A DNA stretch of 64,000 bases from Salinibaculum rarum (GTDB lineage: Archaea > Halobacteriota > Halobacteria > Halobacteriales > Haloarculaceae): NCBI RefSeq assembly GCF_030505615.1, contig NZ_CP129992.1:620001-684000 (forward strand), given 5' to 3'. The notes under the pieces are model-generated. The model was not told where the DNA came from and searched no databases. It saw only the letters and a program-made list of their open reading frames with translations. This document shows, piece by piece, positions 1 to 7,751 of the stretch (its first letter is position 1; every line of letters starts with the position of its first letter). The translations under genes and the position numbers were made by a program.

Positions 1-115
1 CAAAGACCAGCCACAGCCGGACCCGGAGGGCGCTTACGAGGACATGTGGGTGAATCCACCAAGCGGCGTGACAGACAGCGAACCGGACTTTGACCTCGCA
101 GGAGGTGACGACTGA
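1..115 (+). CDS. 2-oxoacid dehydrogenase E1 alpha subunit, C-terminal end (partial)
   Basis: Only the last 37 codons are in the window; the gene begins upstream. The frame starting at base 2 is open and ends in TGA at 113-115. The tail contains YEDMWVNPP and an acidic end. Its stop overlaps the ATG of the E1 beta gene by one base (TGATG), the usual E1 alpha/E1 beta coupling. The call rests on position and reading frame, because the conserved thiamine diphosphate motif of the family lies outside the window. Confidence 0.7.
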   Translation, partial: KDQPQPDPEGAYEDMWVNPPSGVTDSEPDFDLAGGDD

Positions 116-1125
116 TGTCCGAGAAAGTCGACCGCGAACTGACGATGAGCAGAGCGATGGTCGAGGCCATCGCGACGGAGATGCGCGAGGACGACGACGT
201 CTTCTACATGGGCGAGGACGTGGCCGACTACGGCGGCATCTTCGACTCCACGCAGGGCCTTCTCGACGAGTTCGGCTACGACCGCATCATGGACGTGCCG
301 ATCAGCGAGACGGCGTATCTCGGCGCGGCCGTCGGGGCAGCCCAGTCGGGGATGCGCCCGATTGCCGAGCTGATGTTCGTCGACTTCTTCGGCGTCGCCA
401 TGGACCAGATCTACAACCAGATGGCCAAGAACACCTACATGAGCGGCGGGAATTTCTCGGTCCCGATGGTGCTGACCGCCGCAGTCGGGGGCACCTACAA
501 CGACGCCGCCCAGCACTCCCAGACGCTGTATGGCACCTTCGCGCACATGCCCGGCATGAAGGTGGTCGTCCCCTCGACTGCCTACGAGGCAAAGGGGTTG
601 ATGCACAACGCCATCCGCGACGACGACCCCGTCGTCTACATGTTCCACAAGCGCCTGATGGGCATCGGCTGGCTTCCCGCGCCCGACGGGCCGAAGACGC
701 CGGTCCCGGAGGAAGACTACACTATCCCCTTCGGCAGTGCCGACGTGAAACGCGAGGGCGACGACGCCACTATCGTCACGCTCGGGTTGCACGTCCACCG
801 GGCACTCGATGCCGCCGAGTCGCTGGCCGAGGACGGAATCGACGCGGAAGTCGTCGACCTGCGGTCGCTCGTCCCGCTTGACACCGAGACCATCGTCGAG
901 TCCGTCGAGAAGACGGGGAATCTGGTCGTCGTCGACGAGGACTATCGCTCCTACGGCGTGACCGGCGAAATCGTAGCCAGCGTGGCCGACGAGTCACTCG
1001 CCGCGCTCGATTCCGTCGAGCGGGTGGCGTTGCCCGACGTCCCCATCCCCTACTCGCGGCCGATGGAGCAGGAGGTTGTCCCGGACGCAGACGACATTGC
1101 ATCGGCAGTCGAGCGGACACAGTAA
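115..1125 (+). CDS. 2-oxoacid dehydrogenase E1 component, beta subunit
   Basis: A 336-residue protein of the usual E1 beta length. E1 alpha2beta2 uses thiamine diphosphate to decarboxylate a 2-oxoacid and to acylate a lipoyl group on E2. The N-terminal half has the transketolase-type pyrimidine-binding pattern: GEDVADYGGIF near residue 34, then PISETAYLGAAVGAA and AELMFVDFF. The C-terminal transketolase domain starts near residue 215. The start is the ATG overlapping the E1 alpha stop. The lipoyl-domain gene follows after three bases. Substrate (pyruvate or branched-chain oxoacid) cannot be read from the sequence. No E3 (dihydrolipoamide dehydrogenase) gene follows, so E3 must be shared from elsewhere. 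Confidence 0.92.
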   Translation: MSEKVDRELTMSRAMVEAIATEMREDDDVFYMGEDVADYGGIFDSTQGLLDEFGYDRIMDVPISETAYLGAAVGAAQSGMRPIAELMFVDFFGVAMDQIYNQMAKNTYMSGGNFSVPMVLTAAVGGTYNDAAQHSQTLYGTFAHMPGMKVVVPSTAYEAKGLMHNAIRDDDPVVYMFHKRLMGIGWLPAPDGPKTPVPEEDYTIPFGSADVKREGDDATIVTLGLHVHRALDAAESLAEDGIDAEVVDLRSLVPLDTETIVESVEKTGNLVVVDEDYRSYGVTGEIVASVADESLAALDSVERVALPDVPIPYSRPMEQEVVPDADDIASAVERTQ

Positions 1126-1128
1126 TCG

Positions 1129-1389
1129 ATGAGCGAACACGAAGACAGCGTCGCGGTGACACTGGCAGAGTGGCCCGACGACGCCGACAGCGACGAAGGT
1201 GTCGTCGTCAACTGGTTCACCCGCGAGGGAGCGAGCGTCGACGAAGGCGATAGCCTCTGTGAAGTCCAGGTCGAGAAGGTCAGCGTCGACGTGCTCGCAC
1301 CTGCCGACGGGACACTGGCCGAAATCGTCTGTGATGAGGACGACGAGTTCGAACGCGGGGACACGCTCGCGTGGCTGGAGCCAGCATGA
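1129..1389 (+). CDS. free-standing lipoyl domain protein
   Basis: An 86-residue protein that is only a lipoyl/biotinyl domain. The hairpin with the lipoylation site reads VEKVSVDV, with the modified Lys preceded by Glu, at about residues 43-50. It is followed by the second half-motif APADGTLAEI. In most E2 proteins this domain is the N-terminus of a longer chain; here it is a separate gene between E1 beta and the E2 catalytic core. Its stop overlaps the E2 start as ATGA, implying coupled translation. It presumably shuttles acyl groups between E1, the separate E2 core and a shared E3. Confidence 0.9.
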   Translation: MSEHEDSVAVTLAEWPDDADSDEGVVVNWFTREGASVDEGDSLCEVQVEKVSVDVLAPADGTLAEIVCDEDDEFERGDTLAWLEPA

Positions 1390-2108
1390 GCGGGAACGGA
1401 CCCGCCCCGCGCACGGTTCGCGAGGAACACTCGCTCGGTCCGATGCGCAAGACCATCGCCGACCGGCTCCAGGAGAGCTACCAAGAGGCCGTCCACGTGA
1501 CGGTCAGCCGCAAGGTCGATGCCGAGGGACTGCTCGCCGCTGCCGACGCCGCCGGCCCCACGGACGGGGGTGACGAGGACTCCGTCGACCCGTCGACGAT
1601 GGACGTACTGCTCTGTGCGCTCTCGGAGACCCTCGAGGCACACCCGGCGTTCAACGCCACCTTCGAGGAGGGGACCCACCGAACCTACGAGGAGCACAAC
1701 GTCGGCGTCGCCGTCGACATCGACGAGGGACTGGTGACGCCCGTCGTCGCCGACATCGGCCCGAAAACGCTCGGCGAGATAGCAACCGAACGGCAACGGC
1801 TGACCGAACAGGTCAAAGGCGGCGAGTACTCGATGAGCACGTTCAAAGGCGGGACGTTCACCGTCTCGAATCTCGGACCGCTGGGCGTCGACTGCTTCAA
1901 CCCGGTCATCAACCCGCCGGAAATCGCCATCCTCGGCGTCGGTCGCATCACCGAAGATGTCGTCCCGGACGGCGACGACGTCACCCGGCAGCACAGACTG
2001 ACGTTCGACCTGAGCTTCGACCACCGGGTCGTCGACGGAGCCGACGCCGCCCGGTTCCTGGGGACGCTCGCAGAACACGTCGCTGCCGCGGAGAAATACG
2101 TCGGGTGA
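1386..2108 (+). CDS. dihydrolipoamide acyltransferase (E2) catalytic core without lipoyl domain
   Basis: A 240-residue protein holding only the CAT-like acyltransferase domain of 2-oxoacid dehydrogenase E2. It begins with the domain's first helix (LGPMRKTIADRL). It contains GVAVDIDEGLVTPVV and TVSNLGPLG, and ends with the catalytic motif DHRVVDGADAARFL, in which His and Asp are active-site residues. Neither a lipoyl domain nor a recognisable peripheral subunit-binding domain is present. The start chosen is the ATG at 1386, overlapping the lipoyl gene stop. It is the last gene of the operon; a convergent gene follows within a few bases. Confidence 0.9.
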   Translation: MSGNGPAPRTVREEHSLGPMRKTIADRLQESYQEAVHVTVSRKVDAEGLLAAADAAGPTDGGDEDSVDPSTMDVLLCALSETLEAHPAFNATFEEGTHRTYEEHNVGVAVDIDEGLVTPVVADIGPKTLGEIATERQRLTEQVKGGEYSMSTFKGGTFTVSNLGPLGVDCFNPVINPPEIAILGVGRITEDVVPDGDDVTRQHRLTFDLSFDHRVVDGADAARFLGTLAEHVAAAEKYVG

Positions 2109-2111
2109 GAG

Positions 2112-2858
2112 TTACTGCTCGGGTGTGACGAACACGTCCTTGTGGAGTCGGTGGGTGACAATATCAACCAGTCGTTCCATGTTCGCGGTGTCGTCGCGGT
2201 TGTACGAGACGAGCGTCTCCAGTGCGTCCTCGTCGCCGCGCTCGTACTCGCGCCAGAGCCGGACTGCGTCCCGACCGGAGAGGTCCGGCCGGTCGCGGTC
2301 GATGCCGACCGCCTGCTCGATTTCCTTGAGTCCCCCGTCCAGCCCAATCTGGCGACAGGGATACATCAAATCGAGGTGCGGAACGTCGATGTCGAGGTCG
2401 AACGACTGTTCGAGGAAGGGCACGTCGAACCGTTTGCCGTTGAAGGTAACAAGGAGTGCAGCGTCTGAGAGCTCGGCGGCGAGTCGCTCACGGGTGAGGT
2501 CCCGGCCCTGAACGAGCGCCTCGGTGTCGCCGCCGCGGTGCAGTCCGACGACGGTCACGTCGTTGTGAGTGTGGTCGAGTCCGGTGGTCTCGATGTCGAG
2601 AAAGCACGTCTCCTCGGCGAAGTTCTCGTAGAGTCGCCAGTAGCTGCCGGAGGGGAACTGCTCGCCGAAGTAGCGAGCGTTCCCGGCGTCGAGATGCGAG
2701 CGAGCGGTGTCGATAAACGACTCGATGCGCTCGGCGGTCGTCGACCCGACGACGCTGCCGTCGAAGTCGTCCCACGTCGTGACGCCGGCCCGCCACAGTT
2801 TCCGCTCGGTCTGCTCGCCGACCCCGGAGACGGGGATGAAACTGTTCTCGATGCGCAT
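2112..2858 (-). CDS. RNase H-like (DEDD) exonuclease domain protein with helix-hairpin-helix
   Basis: A 248-residue protein. The N-terminal part (about residues 7-35, FIPVSGVGEQTERKLWRAGV) looks like a helix-hairpin-helix DNA-binding element. From about residue 85 there is a DEDD-type 3'-5' exonuclease/RNase H fold of the YprB kind: FLDIETTGLD supplies the first Asp and Glu, TFNGKRFDVPFL the second Asp, and SYNRDDTANM the late acidic residues. The role is probably structure-specific DNA or RNA processing; the substrate is unknown. The gene is a single unit convergent with the E2 gene, with three bases between stops. Confidence 0.8.
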   Translation of the reverse strand: MRIENSFIPVSGVGEQTERKLWRAGVTTWDDFDGSVVGSTTAERIESFIDTARSHLDAGNARYFGEQFPSGSYWRLYENFAEETCFLDIETTGLDHTHNDVTVVGLHRGGDTEALVQGRDLTRERLAAELSDAALLVTFNGKRFDVPFLEQSFDLDIDVPHLDLMYPCRQIGLDGGLKEIEQAVGIDRDRPDLSGRDAVRLWREYERGDEDALETLVSYNRDDTANMERLVDIVTHRLHKDVFVTPEQ

Positions 2859-3016
2859 CCTACCGCCCCCCGATTCGTCCGTCGTCCATGTTCGAGACGG
2901 CCTTGCACAGCCACGCTCTTAGCCTCCGCGGTTGGTCGGTTCGCGTCGCTCGTGGGACCGAAGACAGAGCGTGTCAGTGCCGAGTCTTTTTGCACGCGTG
3001 AGCGCTACGTCCTGGC

Positions 3017-3565
3017 GTGTCCGGAGACCCGCAAACCCGACGGCAGTACCTCCGGCGTGTCGGCGCAGTCGCGACTGTCGGACTCGCGGGCTGTTCGGGC
3101 GGCGAGTCACCGGCCGAGACGACGACCGAACCGACGCCGGTTCACCCCGGCTACGAGACGACGGTCGTTGCATTCGAAACGACCGGCGGGGAGCGACTCG
3201 GCGCAGTGACGGCGGCTATCGCGGACACGCAGTCACGGCGCTACACCGGCCTCTCCGAGACGGCATCGCTGCCGGAGGACCGCGGCATGCTGTTTGTCTA
3301 CGAAGTAGTCGCCGACCACACGTTCGTCATGCGCAGGATGGATTTCGGCATCGACATCGTCTACGCCGACAGCGACGGGACGATAACCGAAATCCATCAC
3401 GCACCCAAGCCGGGACCGGACGAGGACGGCGACGAGCAGGGCTACCCGGGCCGCGGCCAGTACGTTCTGGAGGTCAACTACGAGTGGACGAGCGAGCGCG
3501 GCGTCACCGAAGGAGATAGGCTGGTCTCCGACGAGATAGTCGCGAGCGACGGCCCCAGTCTGTAA
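3017..3565 (+). CDS. Tat-exported DUF192 lipoprotein
   Basis: A 182-residue protein starting at GTG. The N-terminus has a twin-arginine signal (TRRQYLRRVG) and a lipobox (LAGC) near residue 27, so export by Tat and lipid anchoring outside the membrane are likely. The mature part is a DUF192 domain: TGLSETASLPEDRGMLFVY, a short segment FVMRRMDFGIDIVY, and the C-terminal YPGRGQYVLEVNYEW. The biochemical role of DUF192 proteins is unknown. A short Thr/Glu-rich spacer links the lipid anchor and the domain. It is a single gene. Confidence 0.88.
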   Translation: MSGDPQTRRQYLRRVGAVATVGLAGCSGGESPAETTTEPTPVHPGYETTVVAFETTGGERLGAVTAAIADTQSRRYTGLSETASLPEDRGMLFVYEVVADHTFVMRRMDFGIDIVYADSDGTITEIHHAPKPGPDEDGDEQGYPGRGQYVLEVNYEWTSERGVTEGDRLVSDEIVASDGPSL

Positions 3566-3708
3566 TCGGGAGGCTGTGCGGTCAGCGAATCGAGCGGCCC
3601 ACCGCACTCGATAGGGAGATTCTGACCGCTGGCTTTCTCGTCAGAGGCGGCTATCAGCGACTGGTCTGAGCCACAGAGACTTTTGACACGCCGGGCCGAC
3701 GAACGCTT

Positions 3709-3999
3709 ATGAGCGACCCCGAGGACACTCTGACCGAGTGGAAAGAGCAGATGCAGGCCGAACACGAGGACGCCATCGCCAACCCCGACCCCGACGAAGA
3801 CCACCGCATCGAGGGCGTCGTCCAGGTCAACTACCGTGTCTACTACGACTACGACGCCGACCGCGACCAGCTCGAGCGCGTCCGCGAAGAGAAAGTAAAC
3901 GACCTCACGGACCCCGAACTGCGGTCGTGTTCCTGTGGCGTCCGCGGGATGACACCCGAAGAAGCCCGCGAACACGTCGCGGCCGCACACGACCAGTAA
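3709..3999 (+). CDS. small acidic protein with CxC...HxxxxH zinc-finger-like end
   Basis: A 96-residue acidic protein of no named function. The first two thirds are charged and probably beta/helical (VVQVNYRVYYDYDADRDQL). The end carries CSCGVRG followed by MTPEEAREHVAAAH, a CxC pair and an HxxxxH pair spaced like a small zinc finger. The start is the ATG at 3709. It is convergent with phaC, ten bases between stops. It could be a nucleic-acid-binding adaptor, but nothing in the context decides this. Confidence 0.75.
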   Translation: MSDPEDTLTEWKEQMQAEHEDAIANPDPDEDHRIEGVVQVNYRVYYDYDADRDQLERVREEKVNDLTDPELRSCSCGVRGMTPEEAREHVAAAHDQ

Positions 4000-4009
4000 G
4001 TCGGGACGG

Positions 4010-5335
4010 CTACGTCAGATTCTCCAGCCAGGATTCGGTTCGAGAGGGATGGGTGTCGGCGATTTCGGCCAGTTCCTCGGAGTCGTACTCCCGGAGGTCG
4101 GCGACAGTTTCGATCCCGGCACTCGACAGGCGCTCGGCGTAGGTCGGACCGATACCTTCGACGGCATCGACCGTCGCTGCGTGGCCGGCCGTCGCTTCGG
4201 CGCTGTCGACGGAGACGCCATCGGGGGCCGGCACGTCGCCCGCGTCGGCCGCCGACTGTGACTGCGCGGCCTGGGCGTCGCGCTCGGCGAACCACGAGCA
4301 CACGTCGGGCCACAGTTCCGTGTGGGCCTTTCCGGAGACGGAGATGCCGATGTGGCCGGCCGGGAACTCGACGAGTCGCTCGTCGTCGCTCCCAACGAGG
4401 TCGTTGTAGGGTTTGCTCGACTCGGCCGGGACGATGTCGTCGTACTGCCCGACGATTTGCTGGGTCGGCACCTCGATGTCCTCGATTCTGATGGAGTCGT
4501 CGCCGAGGTGGTACTCGCCGTTGACCAACTGGTTTTTCTTGTAGATGTCGTTGATGAACTCCCGGTAGACCTCCCCGGCGACGTCGACGCCGTCCCATAT
4601 CCACTGTTCCATCCGGGCGAAGTTCCGGACGAAGTCCTCGTCCTCGAAGTTCTCGTAGAGGGTGACGTACTTCGTGATGTACTGGTCGACGGGGTCCATC
4701 ATCGAGAACTCGACGGCCAGCAGTTCCGCCGGCAGGTTCCCCATCGCCTCAACGGTCGTATCGGGGTCGTAGTGGTTGACCCACCGTTCGAGAAGGCCGT
4801 CGTCCTGCCCGAACGCAATCGGCGTGGCCATCAGTGAGAGCGTGCGGACGCGGTCGGGGTACTGATTCGTGTACATGATTGACATGGTGCCGCCCATGCA
4901 GTAGCCAAGCAGGTGGAAGTCGTCGACGCCGGCGTGGTCACAGACCCGCTCGGCGCAGTTTTTCATGTACCGGTTGATGTAGTCCCCGAGCGTCAGCGAC
5001 TGGTCGAGAATGGAGGGCTCGCCCCAGTCGATGAGATAGACGTCGAAGCCGTGTTCGAGCAGTCGCCGGATGACACTCCGGTCGGGTTGCAAGTCGAGAA
5101 TATAGGGGCGGTTGACCAGCGCGTAGGTGATGAAGATGGGCGTCTCGTGTCGCGTCTCGTCGGGTTCGTAGTGGTGGAGTTCGAGTTTGTTCTCCTCGTA
5201 GACGACCTCGCTGTCGGTGTGGCCGACGTCGGCGGTCATCATGTCGACGAACCGCTCGGGGCTGACGTTTGCCTTCTCCGCGGCGTCGGCCATCAGCTCC
5301 CAGACGCGGCGCTGGGCGTCGATTGACGCGGTCAT
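4010..5335 (-). CDS. phaC: class III-type poly(3-hydroxyalkanoate) synthase PhaC with C-terminal HhH domain
   Basis: A 441-residue alpha/beta hydrolase that polymerises hydroxyacyl-CoA into PHA granules. The lipase-like box GYCMGG puts the catalytic Cys at residue 146; Asp300 (GQYDDIVP) and His328 (FPAGHIG) complete the triad. The block VVYEENKLELHHY and NRPYILDLQPDRSV are typical of haloarchaeal PhaC. Residues about 388-440 (AVEGIGPTYAERLSSAGI) form an extra helix-hairpin-helix domain after a linker. The ATG at 5335 fits the usual PhaC N-terminus; an in-frame GTG five codons upstream is possible. The partner subunit PhaE is not adjacent, so it must be elsewhere or absent. Confidence 0.9.
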   Translation of the reverse strand: MTASIDAQRRVWELMADAAEKANVSPERFVDMMTADVGHTDSEVVYEENKLELHHYEPDETRHETPIFITYALVNRPYILDLQPDRSVIRRLLEHGFDVYLIDWGEPSILDQSLTLGDYINRYMKNCAERVCDHAGVDDFHLLGYCMGGTMSIMYTNQYPDRVRTLSLMATPIAFGQDDGLLERWVNHYDPDTTVEAMGNLPAELLAVEFSMMDPVDQYITKYVTLYENFEDEDFVRNFARMEQWIWDGVDVAGEVYREFINDIYKKNQLVNGEYHLGDDSIRIEDIEVPTQQIVGQYDDIVPAESSKPYNDLVGSDDERLVEFPAGHIGISVSGKAHTELWPDVCSWFAERDAQAAQSQSAADAGDVPAPDGVSVDSAEATAGHAATVDAVEGIGPTYAERLSSAGIETVADLREYDSEELAEIADTHPSRTESWLENLT

Positions 5336-5521
5336 CCGGCCAGAGCTCACCGCGACCACCTCCGGGACAACTGCCGTGACGGTGTGCCGAGGACGGTTTC
5401 GGTCATCACTGGGGACAACAATCAGGAAGACAATAGTAATGGGTGGTCTTTCATCGGTGACGGACACCGACCAGTGGTTCTCTCTGTCTCCGCGAGCAAG
5501 CGAGCGCCTAGTTGACCGACG

Positions 5522-6172
5522 CTACCCCTCGGTGCAAATATCCACGAAGTTCCGCAGAATCTGCAGTCCCGTCTCGCCCGACTTTTCGGGGTGAAACTGG
5601 GTTCCGAAGACGTTGCCCGCCTCGTTGGCGATGACGCTGGGGAAGTCGAGTCCGTAGTCGGTGGTGGCGACGACAGCATCGTCGTCGTCGGGGTCGGCGT
5701 AGTAAGAGTGGACGAAGTAGGCGTACTCGCCATTGACGCCATCGACGAGCGGGTGCTCGCGCTGGACGTCGAGTTCGTTCCAGCCCATCTGTGGCACCTT
5801 CACGGTATCGGGAAAGTGGAGGTTGCTCCCGGGGATGAGGTCCAGTCCCTCGGCGTCACCTTCGCCGGCGTGGTCGGCCTCCTCGCTGGTCGTCAGGAGC
5901 ATCTGCATCCCGAGACAGATACCGAACAGCGGTGTGCCAGCCTCGGCCTCGGCGACGAGTGCGTCCCGGAACGGGCCGGCATTTTCCATGCCCTCGCTGA
6001 ACGCGCCGACGCCGGGGAGGACGATACCGTCGGCCGCGCCCAGCGTCTCGGGGTCGGCGGACAGTTCGACCGACGCCCCGGCCCGTTCGAGTCCGCGCGT
6101 GACGCTGCGGAGATTGCCCAGGCCGTAGTCGACGACGACCACGTCAGCGGCCGTCTGCCGCGTCGTACTCAT
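5522..6172 (-). CDS. hisH: imidazole glycerol phosphate synthase subunit HisH
   Basis: A 216-residue class I glutamine amidotransferase that delivers ammonia to HisF in histidine biosynthesis. The opening VVDYGLGNLRSV and PGVGAF are HisH signatures. The nucleophile elbow is GICLGMQML, and the late His and Glu are in GTQFHPEKSG. The start is the ATG giving MSTTRQ. hisF is not adjacent; hisG lies about 29 kb away, so the his genes are scattered. The uracil-DNA glycosylase gene ends 43 bases upstream on the same strand. Confidence 0.95.
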   Translation of the reverse strand: MSTTRQTAADVVVVDYGLGNLRSVTRGLERAGASVELSADPETLGAADGIVLPGVGAFSEGMENAGPFRDALVAEAEAGTPLFGICLGMQMLLTTSEEADHAGEGDAEGLDLIPGSNLHFPDTVKVPQMGWNELDVQREHPLVDGVNGEYAYFVHSYYADPDDDDAVVATTDYGLDFPSVIANEAGNVFGTQFHPEKSGETGLQILRNFVDICTEG

Positions 6173-6215
6173 GGGCGTGCGTACACGGGCGAGCGATAAG
6201 TGCGTTCGCTTTCGG

Positions 6216-6827
6216 TCAAAACGAGCCAAGCGTCGACTGTCCGCCCTCGCCCGCATACTCTGCCGCCTTCTCGATGACGGCCGCGAACGTCTCCTTTTGG
6301 CTCGGGTCGTACAGCGTCGCCGCCGGATGGACTGAGACGAGCAGCCGCTGGACACCGTCCCCGACGGACGCGTCGTACACCTCGCCGGCCTCGCCGGTGA
6401 CGGCCACGTCCCGGCCGAGCAGATGCTCGGCGGGTACTTTCCCGAGCGTGACGAGCAGTTCGGGGTCGACACGCTGGATTTCGGCGTTCAGATAGGGCCG
6501 GCAGTTCTCCAGTTCCGCACTGCGGGGGTCCCGGTTGTCGGGTGGGCGACAGCGCACGCAGTTCGTGATGCGGACGTCTGCGCGATTCAGCCCAACGTCC
6601 CGGAGCGCATCGTCGAGGACGTCGCCGCTGCGGCCGACGAAGGGTTCGCCCCGTTCGTCCTCGGTCGCGCCCGGCGCTTCGCCGACAAAGAGGAGGTCGG
6701 CGTCCGCTGGTCCGGTCCCGTCGACGATGCGACTGCGCGAGTCGACGAGGTCCGGACAGCGCTCACAGCCCGAGACGCTCAGGCCGTCCATACACGCGAG
6801 CGGGTCGGCGTCGTCGCTGTCGTTCAT
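6216..6827 (-). CDS. type-4-like uracil-DNA glycosylase (Fe-S)
   Basis: A 203-residue enzyme that removes uracil from DNA for base-excision repair. Family marks are GEAPGATEDERGEPFVGRSG (motif A with its water-activating region) and SVHPAA (motif B). Cysteines in CERC, TNCVRC and ENCRPYL fit the iron-sulfur cluster ligands of family 4/5 enzymes. The start is the ATG giving MNDSDD. It is third in a probable operon after the 59-aa protein and the DUF99 gene; 31 bases separate it from DUF99. Confidence 0.88.
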   Translation of the reverse strand: MNDSDDADPLACMDGLSVSGCERCPDLVDSRSRIVDGTGPADADLLFVGEAPGATEDERGEPFVGRSGDVLDDALRDVGLNRADVRITNCVRCRPPDNRDPRSAELENCRPYLNAEIQRVDPELLVTLGKVPAEHLLGRDVAVTGEAGEVYDASVGDGVQRLLVSVHPAATLYDPSQKETFAAVIEKAAEYAGEGGQSTLGSF

Positions 6828-6858
6828 ACCCGCAGGAGACAGTCCAGCCGCAAAGAAG

Positions 6859-7434
6859 CTACTGTCCCTCGTCGGGGAGACGGTCCCGGCGAAACTGGTC
6901 TGCGGCCCGCGCGGCCAGTCGCGCCACCCGGAGCGGTTCCGGCCGTCCGCCCGTCGGCGTGAACGCACGCACCACCTCGGCTGCTTCGTCGTCGGGAACG
7001 CCGACGCTCCGGACGAAGACAGTGTCGTCACCGACCGACACGCGCTGGCGGTCTGGCTGGGCGCGGTACGTCGCGAGTCGTCGCTTGGCCGCGCGGCCGT
7101 CGAAGGCCTCCCGAATCGAGTCTGTGAGTCCGTCGCTTTCCTCGAAACTGACAGCGAGCACCGGGCGGTCGGTGGCGTCTGCCAGTGCGTGCAAGTCGAC
7201 GACGTTGAACCACGCCGGGGCGATGCCGGCGACGAGGACGTACTGTACGTCGGGGCGGTCCAGCCGGTCAAAGAGCGTCGAGACAGTCGCAGTCGCATCG
7301 GTGCCGCCGACGGTACAGGTCCCGAAAACGAAGTCATCGACGACGCGACTCGCGCGGACGACAGCGCCCGCGAGCGTGCTGGTCTGGGTACGGTACGACT
7401 CTGCGACACCGAGGGCGCGGACCCCGGCTTTCAC
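6859..7434 (-). CDS. DUF99 family protein (endonuclease V-like fold)
   Basis: A 191-residue protein. The opening GVRALGVAESY and the block VLVAGIAPAWFNVVDLHAL match the DUF99/UPF0215 family, which is related in fold to endonuclease V. The family's function is not established; a nucleic-acid role is suggested by the fold and by the downstream uracil-DNA glycosylase. It starts two bases after the stop of the upstream 59-aa gene, so the two are almost certainly co-transcribed. Confidence 0.85.
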   Translation of the reverse strand: MKAGVRALGVAESYRTQTSTLAGAVVRASRVVDDFVFGTCTVGGTDATATVSTLFDRLDRPDVQYVLVAGIAPAWFNVVDLHALADATDRPVLAVSFEESDGLTDSIREAFDGRAAKRRLATYRAQPDRQRVSVGDDTVFVRSVGVPDDEAAEVVRAFTPTGGRPEPLRVARLAARAADQFRRDRLPDEGQ

Positions 7435-7436
7435 AG

Positions 7437-7616
7437 CTACGTGTTCTCCTTGATTTCCTCCAACCGGTCGAGTAGTTCGTCGTTCGAGGCAGTGAATTCG
7501 AACTCCACGTCACCGTCGTGGGTGTTCTCCGCGGTGTCGACACCGTCGTCGTCCTCGAAGTCCGTATCGTACTCCTGGTTGTCTTGCTCTGTTTCGTCGT
7601 AGCTCCCGAACCCCAT
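7437..7616 (-). CDS. 59-aa conserved haloarchaeal protein (DUF5786-like)
   Basis: Read directly from the minus strand: ATG at 7616, TAG at 7437-7439. The N-terminus MGFGSYDETEQDNQ matches my memory of the small haloarchaeal DUF5786 family. The middle is Asp/Glu-rich, and the end is an amphipathic helix with NDELLDRLEEIKEN. There is no cysteine, signal or membrane segment. It leads the probable operon with the DUF99 and uracil-DNA glycosylase genes. Function is unknown. Confidence 0.85.
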   Translation of the reverse strand: MGFGSYDETEQDNQEYDTDFEDDDGVDTAENTHDGDVEFEFTASNDELLDRLEEIKENT

Positions 7617-7620
7617 ACGT

Positions 7621-7650
7621 GTAGTAATTAGAGAGGCGTACTACAAAAAC
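7621..7650 (-). promoter_or_regulatory. inverted repeat and T-run upstream of the 59-aa gene
   Basis: On the minus strand a T-rich box (7645-7650) is followed by GTAGTA and TACTAC arms (7639-7644 and 7621-7626, 12-base spacer), ending five bases before the start codon. The T-run lies about 30 bases from the ATG, where a leaderless haloarchaeal TATA element is expected. The arms could be an operator; this is inference. Confidence 0.4.
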
Positions 7651-7751
7651 ACCCGGGAAGTGAGACAGTATGCCACGGTGAAGTATGTCACGTTTGGGAA
7701 GCCTGGCAATCGAGGGCCCAGATTCAAGCCAGCGCCGGCCCATGGACCGGT

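Noticed and set aside
5336-5467. A 44-codon N-terminal extension of PhaC
   Set aside because: It is not like known PhaC starts; the conserved region begins just after the ATG at 5335.
7660-7751. A possible tRNA-like segment upstream of the MBL gene (contains GATTCAAGCC)
   Set aside because: No cloverleaf can be formed: an acceptor stem, D-arm and anticodon stem are missing around the T-loop-like string.
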